NCBI GenBank assembly: GCA_029219385.1
Contig: JAQXTH010000006.1
Location: forward strand, 16,903 to 80,902
DNA: 64,000 nucleotides
Direction of reading: 5' to 3'
Source: Prevotellaceae bacterium
GTDB taxonomy: Bacteria > Bacteroidota > Bacteroidia > Bacteroidales > Bacteroidaceae
The translations under genes and the position numbers were made by a program. Positions within the stretch are counted from its first letter, which is position 1. Each line of letters begins with the position of its first letter. The notes beneath the pieces are model-generated. The model did not search any database and was not told where the DNA came from. It was given only the letters and a program-made list of their open reading frames with translations. This document shows, in pieces, positions 8,962 to 16,353 of the stretch.

Positions 8962-10607
8962 TGCTTAAGAAGGGTTTTTGCATTTGATATGGCTGCGTCG
9001 GTTATTATTTCGCCCGATAGCATTTTGGCTATTTCTCCGACTCTTTCTTCATTGTTGAGTTTCTCGATATGAGTATGGGTGGCATCTGTCGTGCTGTCTT
9101 TGTAGACTCTGTAGTGGTGTTGCCCCTTTGCGGCAATCTGCGGCTGGTGAGTAATACAAATCACTTGACGGTCGTGTTGTGTCATTTCGTTCATGAGAAC
9201 AGCCATTTTTTCAGAAATCTTGCCGGAGACTCCCGTGTCTATCTCGTCAAAGATAATGGTAGGCAATTCTTTGTGGAATGACAGCAGGGCTTTCAACGAC
9301 AACATCACGCGCGCCATTTCTCCGCCCGAGGCGATCTTTGAAAGATTGCGGGGTGGCATGTTTTTATTGCTGCTAAAAAGAAAACACACGTTGTCGTTTC
9401 CCCTTGGTGTGAAATCTTCGGTTTTGGATATTTCAACTTTAAAGACCACATCGGGCATTCCCAAAGAGCGAAGTTGAGAGGCAATGTATTCTTCCACGGA
9501 GAGAGCCGCTTTTTGTCGCGACAGCGAGATGCTTTCTGCTGCCTTTGTGACAAGCTTTCTGAGTTTGTCGCACTCTTGTCGCTTTTCTTCGATCAGTTCG
9601 TCACAGTTTGTGATATTGTCTATTTCTTTAGCGGTGGAATCCCTCAATTCAATCAGAGCGGCAACGCTCTCTGCGTGGAATTTCTTTTGCAGCGTATAGA
9701 TTGTGCTAAGCCGATCGTTGACGAAATCGGCTCTTTCGGGGTCGAACTCTATATCGTTGAGTTTTGACGATAGTTCCGAACTGATGTCGTCCAACTCTAT
9801 GTTGCAACTCTCAATGCGAGTGGCAAAGGGGGCTGCCTGTGGATATACGTTTGCTATTCGGTTGAGCGAAGAGTGAGCCGAACGCAGATTGTCGAGCAAG
9901 TCGTTAATGCTTTGGCTTGCGCCATAGAGAGCCTCTTTTATGCTTTCAGCATTGTTTAGCATGAGTTGCTCTTGCTCTAAATCCTCTTGCTCGTGTTCCA
10001 CAAGGTTGGCAGCCGTGAGTTCTTTGTGGTGAAATTGCAGGCGGTCAAGGTCTTCCGCCCGGTTTTTGCTTTGTGTCTCTATTTCGCGGAGTTCTTTTTC
10101 GCTTTTGCGTAGCAAGGCATATTGTGTGGTATATTCGTTGAGCTCGGTTTCGTTGTTTGCCACTGAGTCTATTACATCGAGCAGAAAGAAACCGTTGTTG
10201 AGCAACAGGTTTTGGTGTTGTGAATGAATGTCAATGAGAAGCAAACTGAGGTCTTTCATGGTCGACAGAGCCACGGGAGTGTCGTTGATGAAAGCACGGC
10301 TTTTGCCGGCAGCGGTCAACTCGCGCCTTATGATACATTCGTCTCCGTCTGCGTCAAGGTCGTGGTCTTCAAGAAAAGCGGAGATGTCGGGGTTTGATAT
10401 GGAAAATATCGCTTCGGCCACACAGCGTTTTGCCCCCGGACTTATTGCTGCCGTGTCGGCCCTGCCACCTAAAACTAAAGCCAGGGCACCAAGTAGAATA
10501 CTCTTGCCAGCTCCTGTTTCTCCGGTGATTACAGAAAATCCCGACTCAAAATCAATGTCGAGATTGTCTATCAAAGCATAGTTTTGTATGTGAAGGTTTT
10601 TGAGCAT
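8958..10607 (-). CDS. recN: DNA repair protein RecN (SMC-like ATPase)
   Basis: 549 residues, standard RecN length. It acts in the cytoplasm at double-strand breaks as an SMC-like ATPase. The N-terminus has MLKNLHIQNYALIDNLDI and Walker A GETGAGKS (residues 29-36); a long coiled-coil middle follows (about 150-380); the C-terminal half carries the ABC signature LSKIASGGEMARVMLS and Walker B with TIIFDEIDTGVSG, then the His switch ICITHQPQIAA. It starts 3 bases after the DUF4835 gene and overlaps the TPR gene by 4 bases. The pairing with coaBC and DUF4835 is a common Bacteroidetes arrangement. Confidence 0.95.
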   Translation of the reverse strand: MLKNLHIQNYALIDNLDIDFESGFSVITGETGAGKSILLGALALVLGGRADTAAISPGAKRCVAEAIFSISNPDISAFLEDHDLDADGDECIIRRELTAAGKSRAFINDTPVALSTMKDLSLLLIDIHSQHQNLLLNNGFFLLDVIDSVANNETELNEYTTQYALLRKSEKELREIETQSKNRAEDLDRLQFHHKELTAANLVEHEQEDLEQEQLMLNNAESIKEALYGASQSINDLLDNLRSAHSSLNRIANVYPQAAPFATRIESCNIELDDISSELSSKLNDIEFDPERADFVNDRLSTIYTLQKKFHAESVAALIELRDSTAKEIDNITNCDELIEEKRQECDKLRKLVTKAAESISLSRQKAALSVEEYIASQLRSLGMPDVVFKVEISKTEDFTPRGNDNVCFLFSSNKNMPPRNLSKIASGGEMARVMLSLKALLSFHKELPTIIFDEIDTGVSGKISEKMAVLMNEMTQHDRQVICITHQPQIAAKGQHHYRVYKDSTTDATHTHIEKLNNEERVGEIAKMLSGEIITDAAISNAKTLLKQ

Positions 10608-10610
10608 GGG

Positions 10611-11540
10611 CTATTTGAGCATTTGTTTCCAATAGGCAGATTGAGATGCGTTTATTTTGGTGAGCAGTTCAAAGATGGGTTGTTTTTTGCTTTCGTTTTC
10701 CTGTCCCCGATAAATGCCAACAATCTCATCGCGTTTATACTCGCTGAACATCAGCGGCCAGCTGCTCATGGGCTTGTTTGAGCGAGCCTCTTTGAGCAGG
10801 TCGAAAGACTCGGTGATGGCGTTGCGGGCAAGGTCGGGGTTTTCGGTCATTTGGTCCATGCCCTCGCGGTGGTATTTATATTGCATTTGTCTGAAAGGCG
10901 AAAACTTCTCTTCAAGATAATCGTTGAGAATGCCAAATCGGTTGGTGGCATCGTCAAAGGCTTTCCAACCCTTCACGTTGAGCGTTTGCGAGTTGTTGAC
11001 AATGGTCATGGCTTTTTCGAGCATTTCGGTGCCGCCAAGTGGCGACATCGTGTCCATGTCTATTCCGATTATTAGGTAGGCGTAATAGGCGAGCAGGGCA
11101 GTGAGCGAGTTTTCAATGTTCTCTTCGTTAAATTCGAGTTGGTCAAATTCGTGGAATGTGAAACTGAAATCTTTGTCTTTTTTGCTGAATGTCACAGTGT
11201 TGTAGGTAGAGCCATAGATGGGGCGCTGGGCGGTTATGTAGGCATCACACGTTGTCAAGCCGTTGTCGCTGCTATATTTGTTGATGATTATGTTAAAGCC
11301 ACACCTTATGCGCTCGTTGTTGGCAAACTGCATGTTTGTCCACTTGCGTTCGTTGAGGAAAGTGGTGACCGACTGCTTCAGATTATCAAACACGGCCTTA
11401 TTGGTTCCATCGAGGCGCGAGGTGTTAATCTCAACATTTGCGTTAAGTTCCTGAGCCGAAACAATGGTTGACGAACCAATTGTTGCAATCGTGAACAGTG
11501 TGCATATCATTATGTTGTGGAAATACTTTTTCATAATCAT
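10611..11540 (-). CDS. DUF4835 family exported protein
   Basis: 309 residues from ATG 11540 (MIMKK) or 307 from ATG 11534 (MKKYF); the second gives the tidier signal peptide. After cleavage near VSAQELNANV the mature protein begins, with ITAQRPIYGSTYNTVTFS and LTALLAYYAYLIIGIDMDT, phrases characteristic of DUF4835, a Bacteroidetes-specific exported family. Members sit between coaBC and recN in many genomes of the phylum. A link to gliding or type IX secretion has been suggested for the family in general but nothing in this window proves it. It lies 3 bases upstream of recN in the same operon. Confidence 0.8.
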   Translation of the reverse strand: MIMKKYFHNIMICTLFTIATIGSSTIVSAQELNANVEINTSRLDGTNKAVFDNLKQSVTTFLNERKWTNMQFANNERIRCGFNIIINKYSSDNGLTTCDAYITAQRPIYGSTYNTVTFSKKDKDFSFTFHEFDQLEFNEENIENSLTALLAYYAYLIIGIDMDTMSPLGGTEMLEKAMTIVNNSQTLNVKGWKAFDDATNRFGILNDYLEEKFSPFRQMQYKYHREGMDQMTENPDLARNAITESFDLLKEARSNKPMSSWPLMFSEYKRDEIVGIYRGQENESKKQPIFELLTKINASQSAYWKQMLK

Positions 11541-11570
11541 TCGTTTTGTGCCGCTTTTGTGTGGTAGGTC

Positions 11571-12782
11571 TCATTTTTGTTGCTCCCAAAGACTTGTGAG
11601 AGTGTTGACGATGTCGTTGGCAACCTCGTCTTTGTTCTTCAAGGGATAGTTGGTGGTTTCTCCCGAGCGGTTGATGATGGTTATTTTGTTTGTGTCCACG
11701 TTAAAGCCCGCTCCTTTGTCGCGCAAAGAGTTTAGTACGATGAAATCAAGGTTTTTCTTCAAGAGTTTTTGTTGGGCGTTGTGTTGTTCGTCGTTTGTTT
11801 CGAGCGCGAAGCCCACGAGTTTTTGTTTGTCGGTTTTTTGTTGGCCGAGTGTGGCGGCAATATCGTGGGTGGGTTGGAGTGTGATGACTTGTTCTCCTTT
11901 CTCGCGTTTTATTTTTGTGTCGGCTTTTTGCATGGGCGTAAAGTCGGCCACGGCTGCGCTGAGAATTGCTGCGTCACACAGGGCGAAGTTTTCAGTGGCG
12001 GCCAGATACATCTCTTGTGCGCTTTCAACCTTGATTAACTTCACGCGCGGGTGGTTGATTGTCAGTTGTGTAGGCCCGCTTATGAGAATCGTGTCGGCTC
12101 CTCTTTGCGCACATTGTCGCGCTATGGCATATCCCATTTTCCCGCTCGAATAGTTACCAATAAATCTTACGGGGTCTATTTTTTCGTATGTAGGGCCGGC
12201 GGTAATCATAATGGTTTTGTCGGCAAGCGTTTGGTCAGTGGTGAGAAACTGTTCTATTGTGCTAAAGATGTTTTCGGGTTCTTCCATGCGTCCTTTTCCA
12301 ACGAGTTTGCTTGCGAGTTCGCCCGAGGTTGGCTCAATGATATGGTTACCATACGAACGCAGAGTCTCAAGGTTTTTCTGTGTGGCGGGGTGTCTGAACA
12401 TATCAAGATCCATGGCGGGAGCCACAAAAACCGGTGCTTTCATCGAGAGATATGTTGTGATGAGCATATTGTCGGCAATGCCGTTGGCCATCTTGCCGAT
12501 GGTAGAGGCAGTGGCCGGGGCAATCACCATTGCGTCGGCCCACAGTCCAAGGTCTACGTGACTATGCCAACTGCCATCGCGTTGGGCGAAAAACTCGCTT
12601 ATCACGGGTTTGGAGGTGAGGGCAGAGAGGGTGACGGGAGTGATAAATTCCTTGCCGGCAGGCGTGATGACCACTTGCACTTCCGCTCCGGCTTTCACAA
12701 ACAATCTTATGAGCGAGCAGGCTTTATATGCTGCAATGCTGCCGGTAATTCCCAATACAATATGTTTGCCTGTGAGTGTCAT
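11571..12782 (-). CDS. coaBC: Bifunctional phosphopantothenoylcysteine decarboxylase / phosphopantothenate-cysteine ligase
   Basis: 403 residues from ATG 12782, which overlaps the exonuclease stop as ATGA; the tracked start at 12869 adds 29 residues read from inside the exonuclease gene and is rejected. It makes 4'-phosphopantetheine on the coenzyme A pathway. The N-terminal CoaC flavodoxin-like half has LGITGSIAAYKACSLIR, an APATASTIGKMANGIADN stretch and APAMDLDMFRHP, where other organisms have PAMNxxMW (Asn to Asp here). The CoaB half has AGPTYEKIDPVRFIGNYSSG, DAAILSAAVADF and KLVGFALETN. Part of the dnaN operon; the link between CoA synthesis and replication genes is positional only. Confidence 0.95.
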   Translation of the reverse strand: MTLTGKHIVLGITGSIAAYKACSLIRLFVKAGAEVQVVITPAGKEFITPVTLSALTSKPVISEFFAQRDGSWHSHVDLGLWADAMVIAPATASTIGKMANGIADNMLITTYLSMKAPVFVAPAMDLDMFRHPATQKNLETLRSYGNHIIEPTSGELASKLVGKGRMEEPENIFSTIEQFLTTDQTLADKTIMITAGPTYEKIDPVRFIGNYSSGKMGYAIARQCAQRGADTILISGPTQLTINHPRVKLIKVESAQEMYLAATENFALCDAAILSAAVADFTPMQKADTKIKREKGEQVITLQPTHDIAATLGQQKTDKQKLVGFALETNDEQHNAQQKLLKKNLDFIVLNSLRDKGAGFNVDTNKITIINRSGETTNYPLKNKDEVANDIVNTLTSLWEQQK

Positions 12783-13591
12783 GATTGTTTTTCTCTTTGT
12801 TTGAATTGCAGATAGAGTTGTGTGAGTTTGTGTTTCGTGTCGTATGCAAAGTCGCCTTTCTGCATCCAATCATAGTATGAGGGATCTTGCTTGAAAACCT
12901 CATCGAGTAGCCGACCCTTGTATTTCCCGAAATTCACCACCACCCGGCCTTCTTCATCGTAGACCAATCGCGAAGCGAAGTCTACGGAGTTGCCTCGCTT
13001 GCTAAACTCAGCCAATGCAGCAACGTCGTTTTTCAGAATGTCGGGATATTTGTCGAGTTGTGCCTTGAGCACCTCGTAGGTGGCGGCCACGTCGGCCAGG
13101 GCCGAGTGTGCGCTCACTTCTTTGCCATCTACGTTGATGCCTGCCTCCAGGTCTTTGCCACAATAATATTTGTAGGCGGCCACAAGCGTGCGCGGTTCGA
13201 GTTTGTGATAAATGTTTTGCACGTCAATCAGTTTGCGCTTTGAGAGGTCGAGGTCGATACCTGCCCGGTGAAATTCTTCCACGAGCAGGGGAATGTCAAA
13301 TTTATTTGAGTTGAAGCCGGCAAGGTCGCAACCCTCGAAAAATTGTTTCATGCTCTTGGCGACTTGCTTGAAGGTGGGCTCGTCTTTCACGTCGTCATCG
13401 GTGATGTGGTGCACGGCGGTGGCTTCGGGCGGAATGGGCATTTCGGGATTAAATCGTCGGCATTTGCATTCTTCCGTGCCATTGGGGAAAACCTTCGTGC
13501 AACTTATTTCCACTATACGGTCTCTCTGTATATTGGTGCCGGTTGTTTCAAGGTCGAAGAAAATTATGGGGTTGCTGAGGTTTAGTTTCAT
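12779..13591 (-). CDS. DEDDh 3'-5' exonuclease (DNA polymerase III epsilon-like)
   Basis: 270 residues. The four acidic residues and histidine of the DEDDh nuclease fold are visible: Exo I FFDLETTGTN (D13, E15), Exo II AGFNSNKFDIPLL, and Exo III HSALADVAATYEVL. The C-terminal tail has VVNFGKYKGRLLDEVFKQDPSYYDWM, a small domain often fused to such exonucleases in Bacteroidetes. It may act as proofreading subunit of the replicative polymerase or in RNA/DNA turnover; I leave the symbol blank because several paralogues of this type occur per genome. It follows dnaN by 13 bases and overlaps coaBC by 4 bases. Confidence 0.88.
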   Translation of the reverse strand: MKLNLSNPIIFFDLETTGTNIQRDRIVEISCTKVFPNGTEECKCRRFNPEMPIPPEATAVHHITDDDVKDEPTFKQVAKSMKQFFEGCDLAGFNSNKFDIPLLVEEFHRAGIDLDLSKRKLIDVQNIYHKLEPRTLVAAYKYYCGKDLEAGINVDGKEVSAHSALADVAATYEVLKAQLDKYPDILKNDVAALAEFSKRGNSVDFASRLVYDEEGRVVVNFGKYKGRLLDEVFKQDPSYYDWMQKGDFAYDTKHKLTQLYLQFKQREKQS

Positions 13592-13604
13592 GTTGTGTTG
13601 ACAA

Positions 13605-14735
13605 TTAGTTGGTGATGAGCAGAGGCATGAGCAACATGAGTAGTTCGGTGTTTTCCTCTTGCTCAGAGGGCAAAATCAGTCCGGCGCGACTGGGGTCGGA
13701 GAGTTTAATTACTACTTCGTTGCTGTTTATGCGGTTGATAAGTTCATAGAGAAAGTCGCCTTGAAATCCCACTTTGAGATTTACTCCGTCGTATTGGCAC
13801 ACGATTTGTTCTTCTGCCGATTGGGCATAATTGTTGTTTTCGGCAGACAGGGTAATCTTGTCGTTGCCAAATTGCAGTTTCACGAGGCAAGTCGCCTTGT
13901 CGGCAATGGCAATGGCACGTTTCAGAGCCGAGAGAATGGAGAGGCGGTCTATTATGGCGGTGTTGTCGTTGTTTTGGGGAATCACCTTGCGATAGTTGGG
14001 GTAGGGGTCGGAGAGCAGACGGCAATACATGGTGAAAGTGCCGATGCTGAAAGAGGCGTTGCCCTCGGTGTTTGAACTGACGTTTATAACACCATCGGTT
14101 TTGTCAATCATCGAGCAGATGATATTGATAGGTTTGGGAAGAATCACGAAACTTGTTGTGAGATTGTTTTGTCCTTCACTTTTGATCAGCGTGCGCGACA
14201 GTTTGCGACCATCGCTTGCCACAACAGCAAATTCATCGGGAGTAATGTCGAAAAACACACCTTGCATTACCAGACGGGCCTTTTCGGTGGCGGTGGCAGC
14301 CATTGCGTTGCCCAAAGCGCGGCTTAACGCCTTTGAATTAACCGGAAAAGATGAAATTTCGCCCTCTATGTTTTTTAGTGCAGGAAAGTCGTCGGCACTT
14401 TCGCCCTGTATCACCAGATGACCGTTTTGAAAGTCAATGTTTATTTGCAGCGAAACAGTGTCGACATCGAGTGTCACGGGTTGCTCCGGCATAGTGCGGA
14501 GAATTTCAATCATGCGTTTCGACTCGATGGCAAACCTGCAGTCGCCCGATGAATCGGCAATAGGCATTGACGAAGTCAGCGTAATCTCGCGGTCGGTGCT
14601 TCTAAGATAGAGAGTGTCGTCTTTAATGTCAAAAAGCACGCACAATTCTATCGGTGTTACGTTTTTTGTGGGAACTACTTTGTCGAGTATTTGCAGTTGG
14701 TCAAGCAATTCTGCGCTGTTAAGTGTGTATCTCAT
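13605..14735 (-). CDS. dnaN: DNA polymerase III beta sliding clamp
   Basis: 376 residues, three-domain clamp length. The N-terminus MRYTLNSAELLDQLQILDKV, the internal STDREITLTSSM, MQGVFFDITPDEFAVVASDGRKL and the C-terminal LLMLLMPLLITN (the family ends in MPMR-like residues) identify it. The protein forms the dimeric ring that tethers polymerase III to DNA. It is the first gene of a nine-gene co-directional run and has a good -7 box upstream; unusually for bacteria generally, dnaA is not the neighbour here, since the divergent gene is a DUF3127 gene. Confidence 0.95.
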   Translation of the reverse strand: MRYTLNSAELLDQLQILDKVVPTKNVTPIELCVLFDIKDDTLYLRSTDREITLTSSMPIADSSGDCRFAIESKRMIEILRTMPEQPVTLDVDTVSLQINIDFQNGHLVIQGESADDFPALKNIEGEISSFPVNSKALSRALGNAMAATATEKARLVMQGVFFDITPDEFAVVASDGRKLSRTLIKSEGQNNLTTSFVILPKPINIICSMIDKTDGVINVSSNTEGNASFSIGTFTMYCRLLSDPYPNYRKVIPQNNDNTAIIDRLSILSALKRAIAIADKATCLVKLQFGNDKITLSAENNNYAQSAEEQIVCQYDGVNLKVGFQGDFLYELINRINSNEVVIKLSDPSRAGLILPSEQEENTELLMLLMPLLITN

Positions 14736-14766
14736 AATTATATTGTTATTTTATTATCTTAAAGCA

Positions 14767-14774
14767 CAAAGGTA
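14767..14774 (-). promoter_or_regulatory. -7 box of the dnaN operon
   Basis: Minus-strand TACCTTTG matches TAnnTTTG and lies about 32 bases before the dnaN ATG. It would drive the long dnaN-to-methyltransferase transcript. Confidence 0.5.
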
Positions 14775-14910
14775 ATTATTTTTTTTGTTTTGTCGGTAAG
14801 ACGGTAGGTTAAAATAGTGTTTTGGCAATGTTTATTTATATAATAAGGTAGAGAGTTTGTTTCTCAGGATCGTTTCGGTGTTGGGAATAAAAATAATTGG
14901 GTGTTTTTTG

Positions 14911-14940
14911 TTGGTAATAAAATAAAATGTCGTAATTTCG
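14911..14940 (+). promoter_or_regulatory. Promoter of the DUF3127 gene pair
   Basis: TTG at 14911-14913 and TAATTTCG at 14933-14940 (one mismatch to TAnnTTTG) are 19 bases apart, the normal Bacteroidetes spacing. The ATG follows 26 bases later, which supports starting the gene at 14967 and not at 14901. Confidence 0.45.
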
Positions 14941-14966
14941 CTTTTACGAACAGAAACGTTGAAATT

Positions 14967-15344
14967 ATGCAAATCGAATTAGAAGGAAAGATTATTAAAG
15001 CCTTGGAATTGCGCTCGGGATTGAGTGCGCGCACGGGCAATGAGTGGCGACGCCGTGACTATGTGTTGGAGACTCCCGGTCAATATCCGCGCAAATGTGT
15101 TTTTACGGTGGCTGACGGTAATATTGATTTATTTAATCTCACAGAGGGTAAAATGGTGAAGGTCACTCTCTCGGTTGATGCCCATGAGTATGAGGGTCGT
15201 TGGTTTAACGACTTCCGTGCCATCGGGGTGGCCGACCCTGTAGCTACACAAACAGTGGGCGGAGCAACGCCTGTTGGTACGACTGCACCCATCGGAGCAC
15301 AGCCTCAAACACCTCCCTCAAATGCCGCACTGCCTTGGGAGTAG
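14967..15344 (+). CDS. DUF3127 protein, first tandem copy (OB-fold, SSB-like?)
   Basis: 125 residues from ATG 14967; the tracked start at 14901 lies within the promoter. Residues 1-85 contain QIELEGKIIKALELRSGLSA, RRRDYVLETPGQYPRKCVF and VSVDAHEYEGRWFNDFRAIGV, the DUF3127 pattern; the rest is a low-complexity linker rich in T, P, G and A ending in NAALPWE. The predicted fold resembles an OB fold, and the linker-plus-hydrophobic-tip layout recalls single-stranded DNA-binding proteins, though the tip lacks acidic residues. It precedes a paralogue by 59 bases, and the two share the YPRKC and DxREYxGRxxN-like motifs, so they arose by tandem duplication. Divergent from dnaN. Confidence 0.8.
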   Translation: MQIELEGKIIKALELRSGLSARTGNEWRRRDYVLETPGQYPRKCVFTVADGNIDLFNLTEGKMVKVTLSVDAHEYEGRWFNDFRAIGVADPVATQTVGGATPVGTTAPIGAQPQTPPSNAALPWE

Positions 15345-15403
15345 TGTGTTGTGAGAGATTGATAGCAAATATGATTTTTTGATTACTCTTAACAGACAAT
15401 ATC

Positions 15404-15814
15404 ATGCCTACAATACAAGGAAAAATTATCGCGGCTCTCGAACCGCGCTCCGGTCAAAATGATCGTGGACCGTGGATGGTGCAGGAGTTTGTGCTCGAAT
15501 CCTATGACCAATATCCGCGCAAGTGTTTGTTCTCGGTTTTTGGTGCCGATCGCTTGCAACAATATAATATTAAAGCGGGAGATGATCTCTCGGTTGACAT
15601 CGACATAGATGCTCGCGAATACAATGGACGCTACTATAATTCGGTGCGTGCATGGAGGGTGACCCATATCCAGGCTCCTGTGGCGCAGGCTGCCATGTCG
15701 CCTGTGGCAAACCAACCGTTTGCAGTACCACAATCCGGTGTGGCTGTTGCTCCACCGCCTCCCATCGCTTCCGACCCTCTGGGTGGTGACACTGGCGAAG
15801 ACTTGCCGTTCTAA
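15404..15814 (+). CDS. DUF3127 protein, second tandem copy with SSB-like C-terminal tip
   Basis: 136 residues. The N-terminal domain (TIQGKIIAALEPRSGQNDRG, WMVQEFVLESYDQYPRKCLF, DIDAREYNGRYYNSVRAWRV) matches its upstream paralogue. A linker of about 40 residues rich in A, P and V follows, and the protein ends in DTGEDLPF. Bacterial SSB proteins end in an acidic tip followed by a D-(I/L)-P-F motif that recruits replication and repair proteins, so this copy has the complete architecture of an SSB: OB-like domain, flexible linker, interaction tip. Direct DNA binding is inference. A hairpin terminator follows at 15833. Confidence 0.8.
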   Translation: MPTIQGKIIAALEPRSGQNDRGPWMVQEFVLESYDQYPRKCLFSVFGADRLQQYNIKAGDDLSVDIDIDAREYNGRYYNSVRAWRVTHIQAPVAQAAMSPVANQPFAVPQSGVAVAPPPPIASDPLGGDTGEDLPF

Positions 15815-15832
15815 ACAAAGGAAAAGAAAAAT

Positions 15833-15865
15833 AAAAATCCGGCCGATTGCGAGCCGGATTTTTTT
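15833..15865 (+). terminator. Rho-independent terminator after the DUF3127 pair
   Basis: AATCCGGC and GCCGGATT arms around a 9-base loop, followed by a run of T. It ends the DUF3127 transcript. Confidence 0.85.
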
Positions 15866-15907
15866 GCTGTTGGGCAATGATATTTTGTTTCTGACAGACC
15901 ACGATTT

Positions 15908-16006
15908 TATAGTTCGCTAACTTAGCGAACTAAAGCACCCTAACTTAGCGTGCTATAACACCCTAAGTTAAGAAACTATAGCACTCTAAATTAGGAAACT
16001 ATAATT
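15908..16006. repeat. Four-unit 23-base tandem palindromic repeat, copy 1
   Basis: Four consecutive 23-base units begin at 15908, 15931, 15954 and 15977, each with a four-base T-A-rich spacer (TATA or TAAA) and a 19-base core of two arms ending CTAA and beginning TTAG or similar. Unit 1 core GTTCGCTAACTTAGCGAAC is a perfect 9-1-9 palindrome, unit 2 has one mismatch, units 3 and 4 are looser. A fifth TATA closes the array. It lies between convergent transcripts. A second copy at 37891-37990 is identical at 84 of 92 aligned bases by hand count. Confidence 0.85.
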
Positions 16007-16094
16007 TTTACGATGTAAGTTGAAGGGAGAATATTGTCTTTGAAAATTAATTTCGCTCTAAAACTTCTCGCGTTATAATAATAAAGTACTAAAC

Positions 16095-16214
16095 GGTGTG
16101 TCATAATAGCCAATATGCTGCATTGCTATCGTCTTCGGGCTTGGTCATGTATTTCAAGTACACTCCCTGCGTCCTCAGACTCAGTGCCTTGCATTTTGAC
16201 TATTCTGACGCACC
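16095..16214. repeat. 120-base element bounded by 24-base imperfect inverted repeats (MITE-like)
   Basis: The left end 16095-16118 begins GGTGTGTCATAATAGCC and the right end 16191-16214 ends GACTATTCTGACGCACC; the two match as inverted repeats at 20 of 24 positions by hand count. The 72 bases between have no ORF. No target-site duplication is obvious. It may be a non-autonomous transposable element relic or a structured RNA; a search of related genomes would decide. Confidence 0.5.
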
Positions 16215-16300
16215 TTAGAGGGTGAAACCAAAATCTTAATTTTGACATATCCTCAGGCACAAATAAAAAGTTTTTGCGGACACTAAAAAATGGTAATATA

Positions 16301-16338
16301 AAAAAAGGGGAACATCGCACTCGATGTTCCCCTTTTTG
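16301..16338 (-). terminator. Bidirectional terminator after hisS
   Basis: Stem of 16 base pairs (AAAAAGGGGAACATCG with its complement) around the loop CACT, with A and T runs on either side so that it works in both directions. It closes the ahcY-yfhO-hisS transcript. Confidence 0.88.
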
Positions 16339-16353
16339 TGTTGTATGCCCCTG

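Noticed and set aside
12783-12869. 29-residue extension of coaBC
   Set aside because: It lies inside the exonuclease gene in another frame; the ATGA overlap at 12779-12782 gives a better start.
15908-16006. CRISPR array
   Set aside because: Units are directly adjacent 23-mers with only four-base spacers, so there are no unique spacers and no cas genes nearby.
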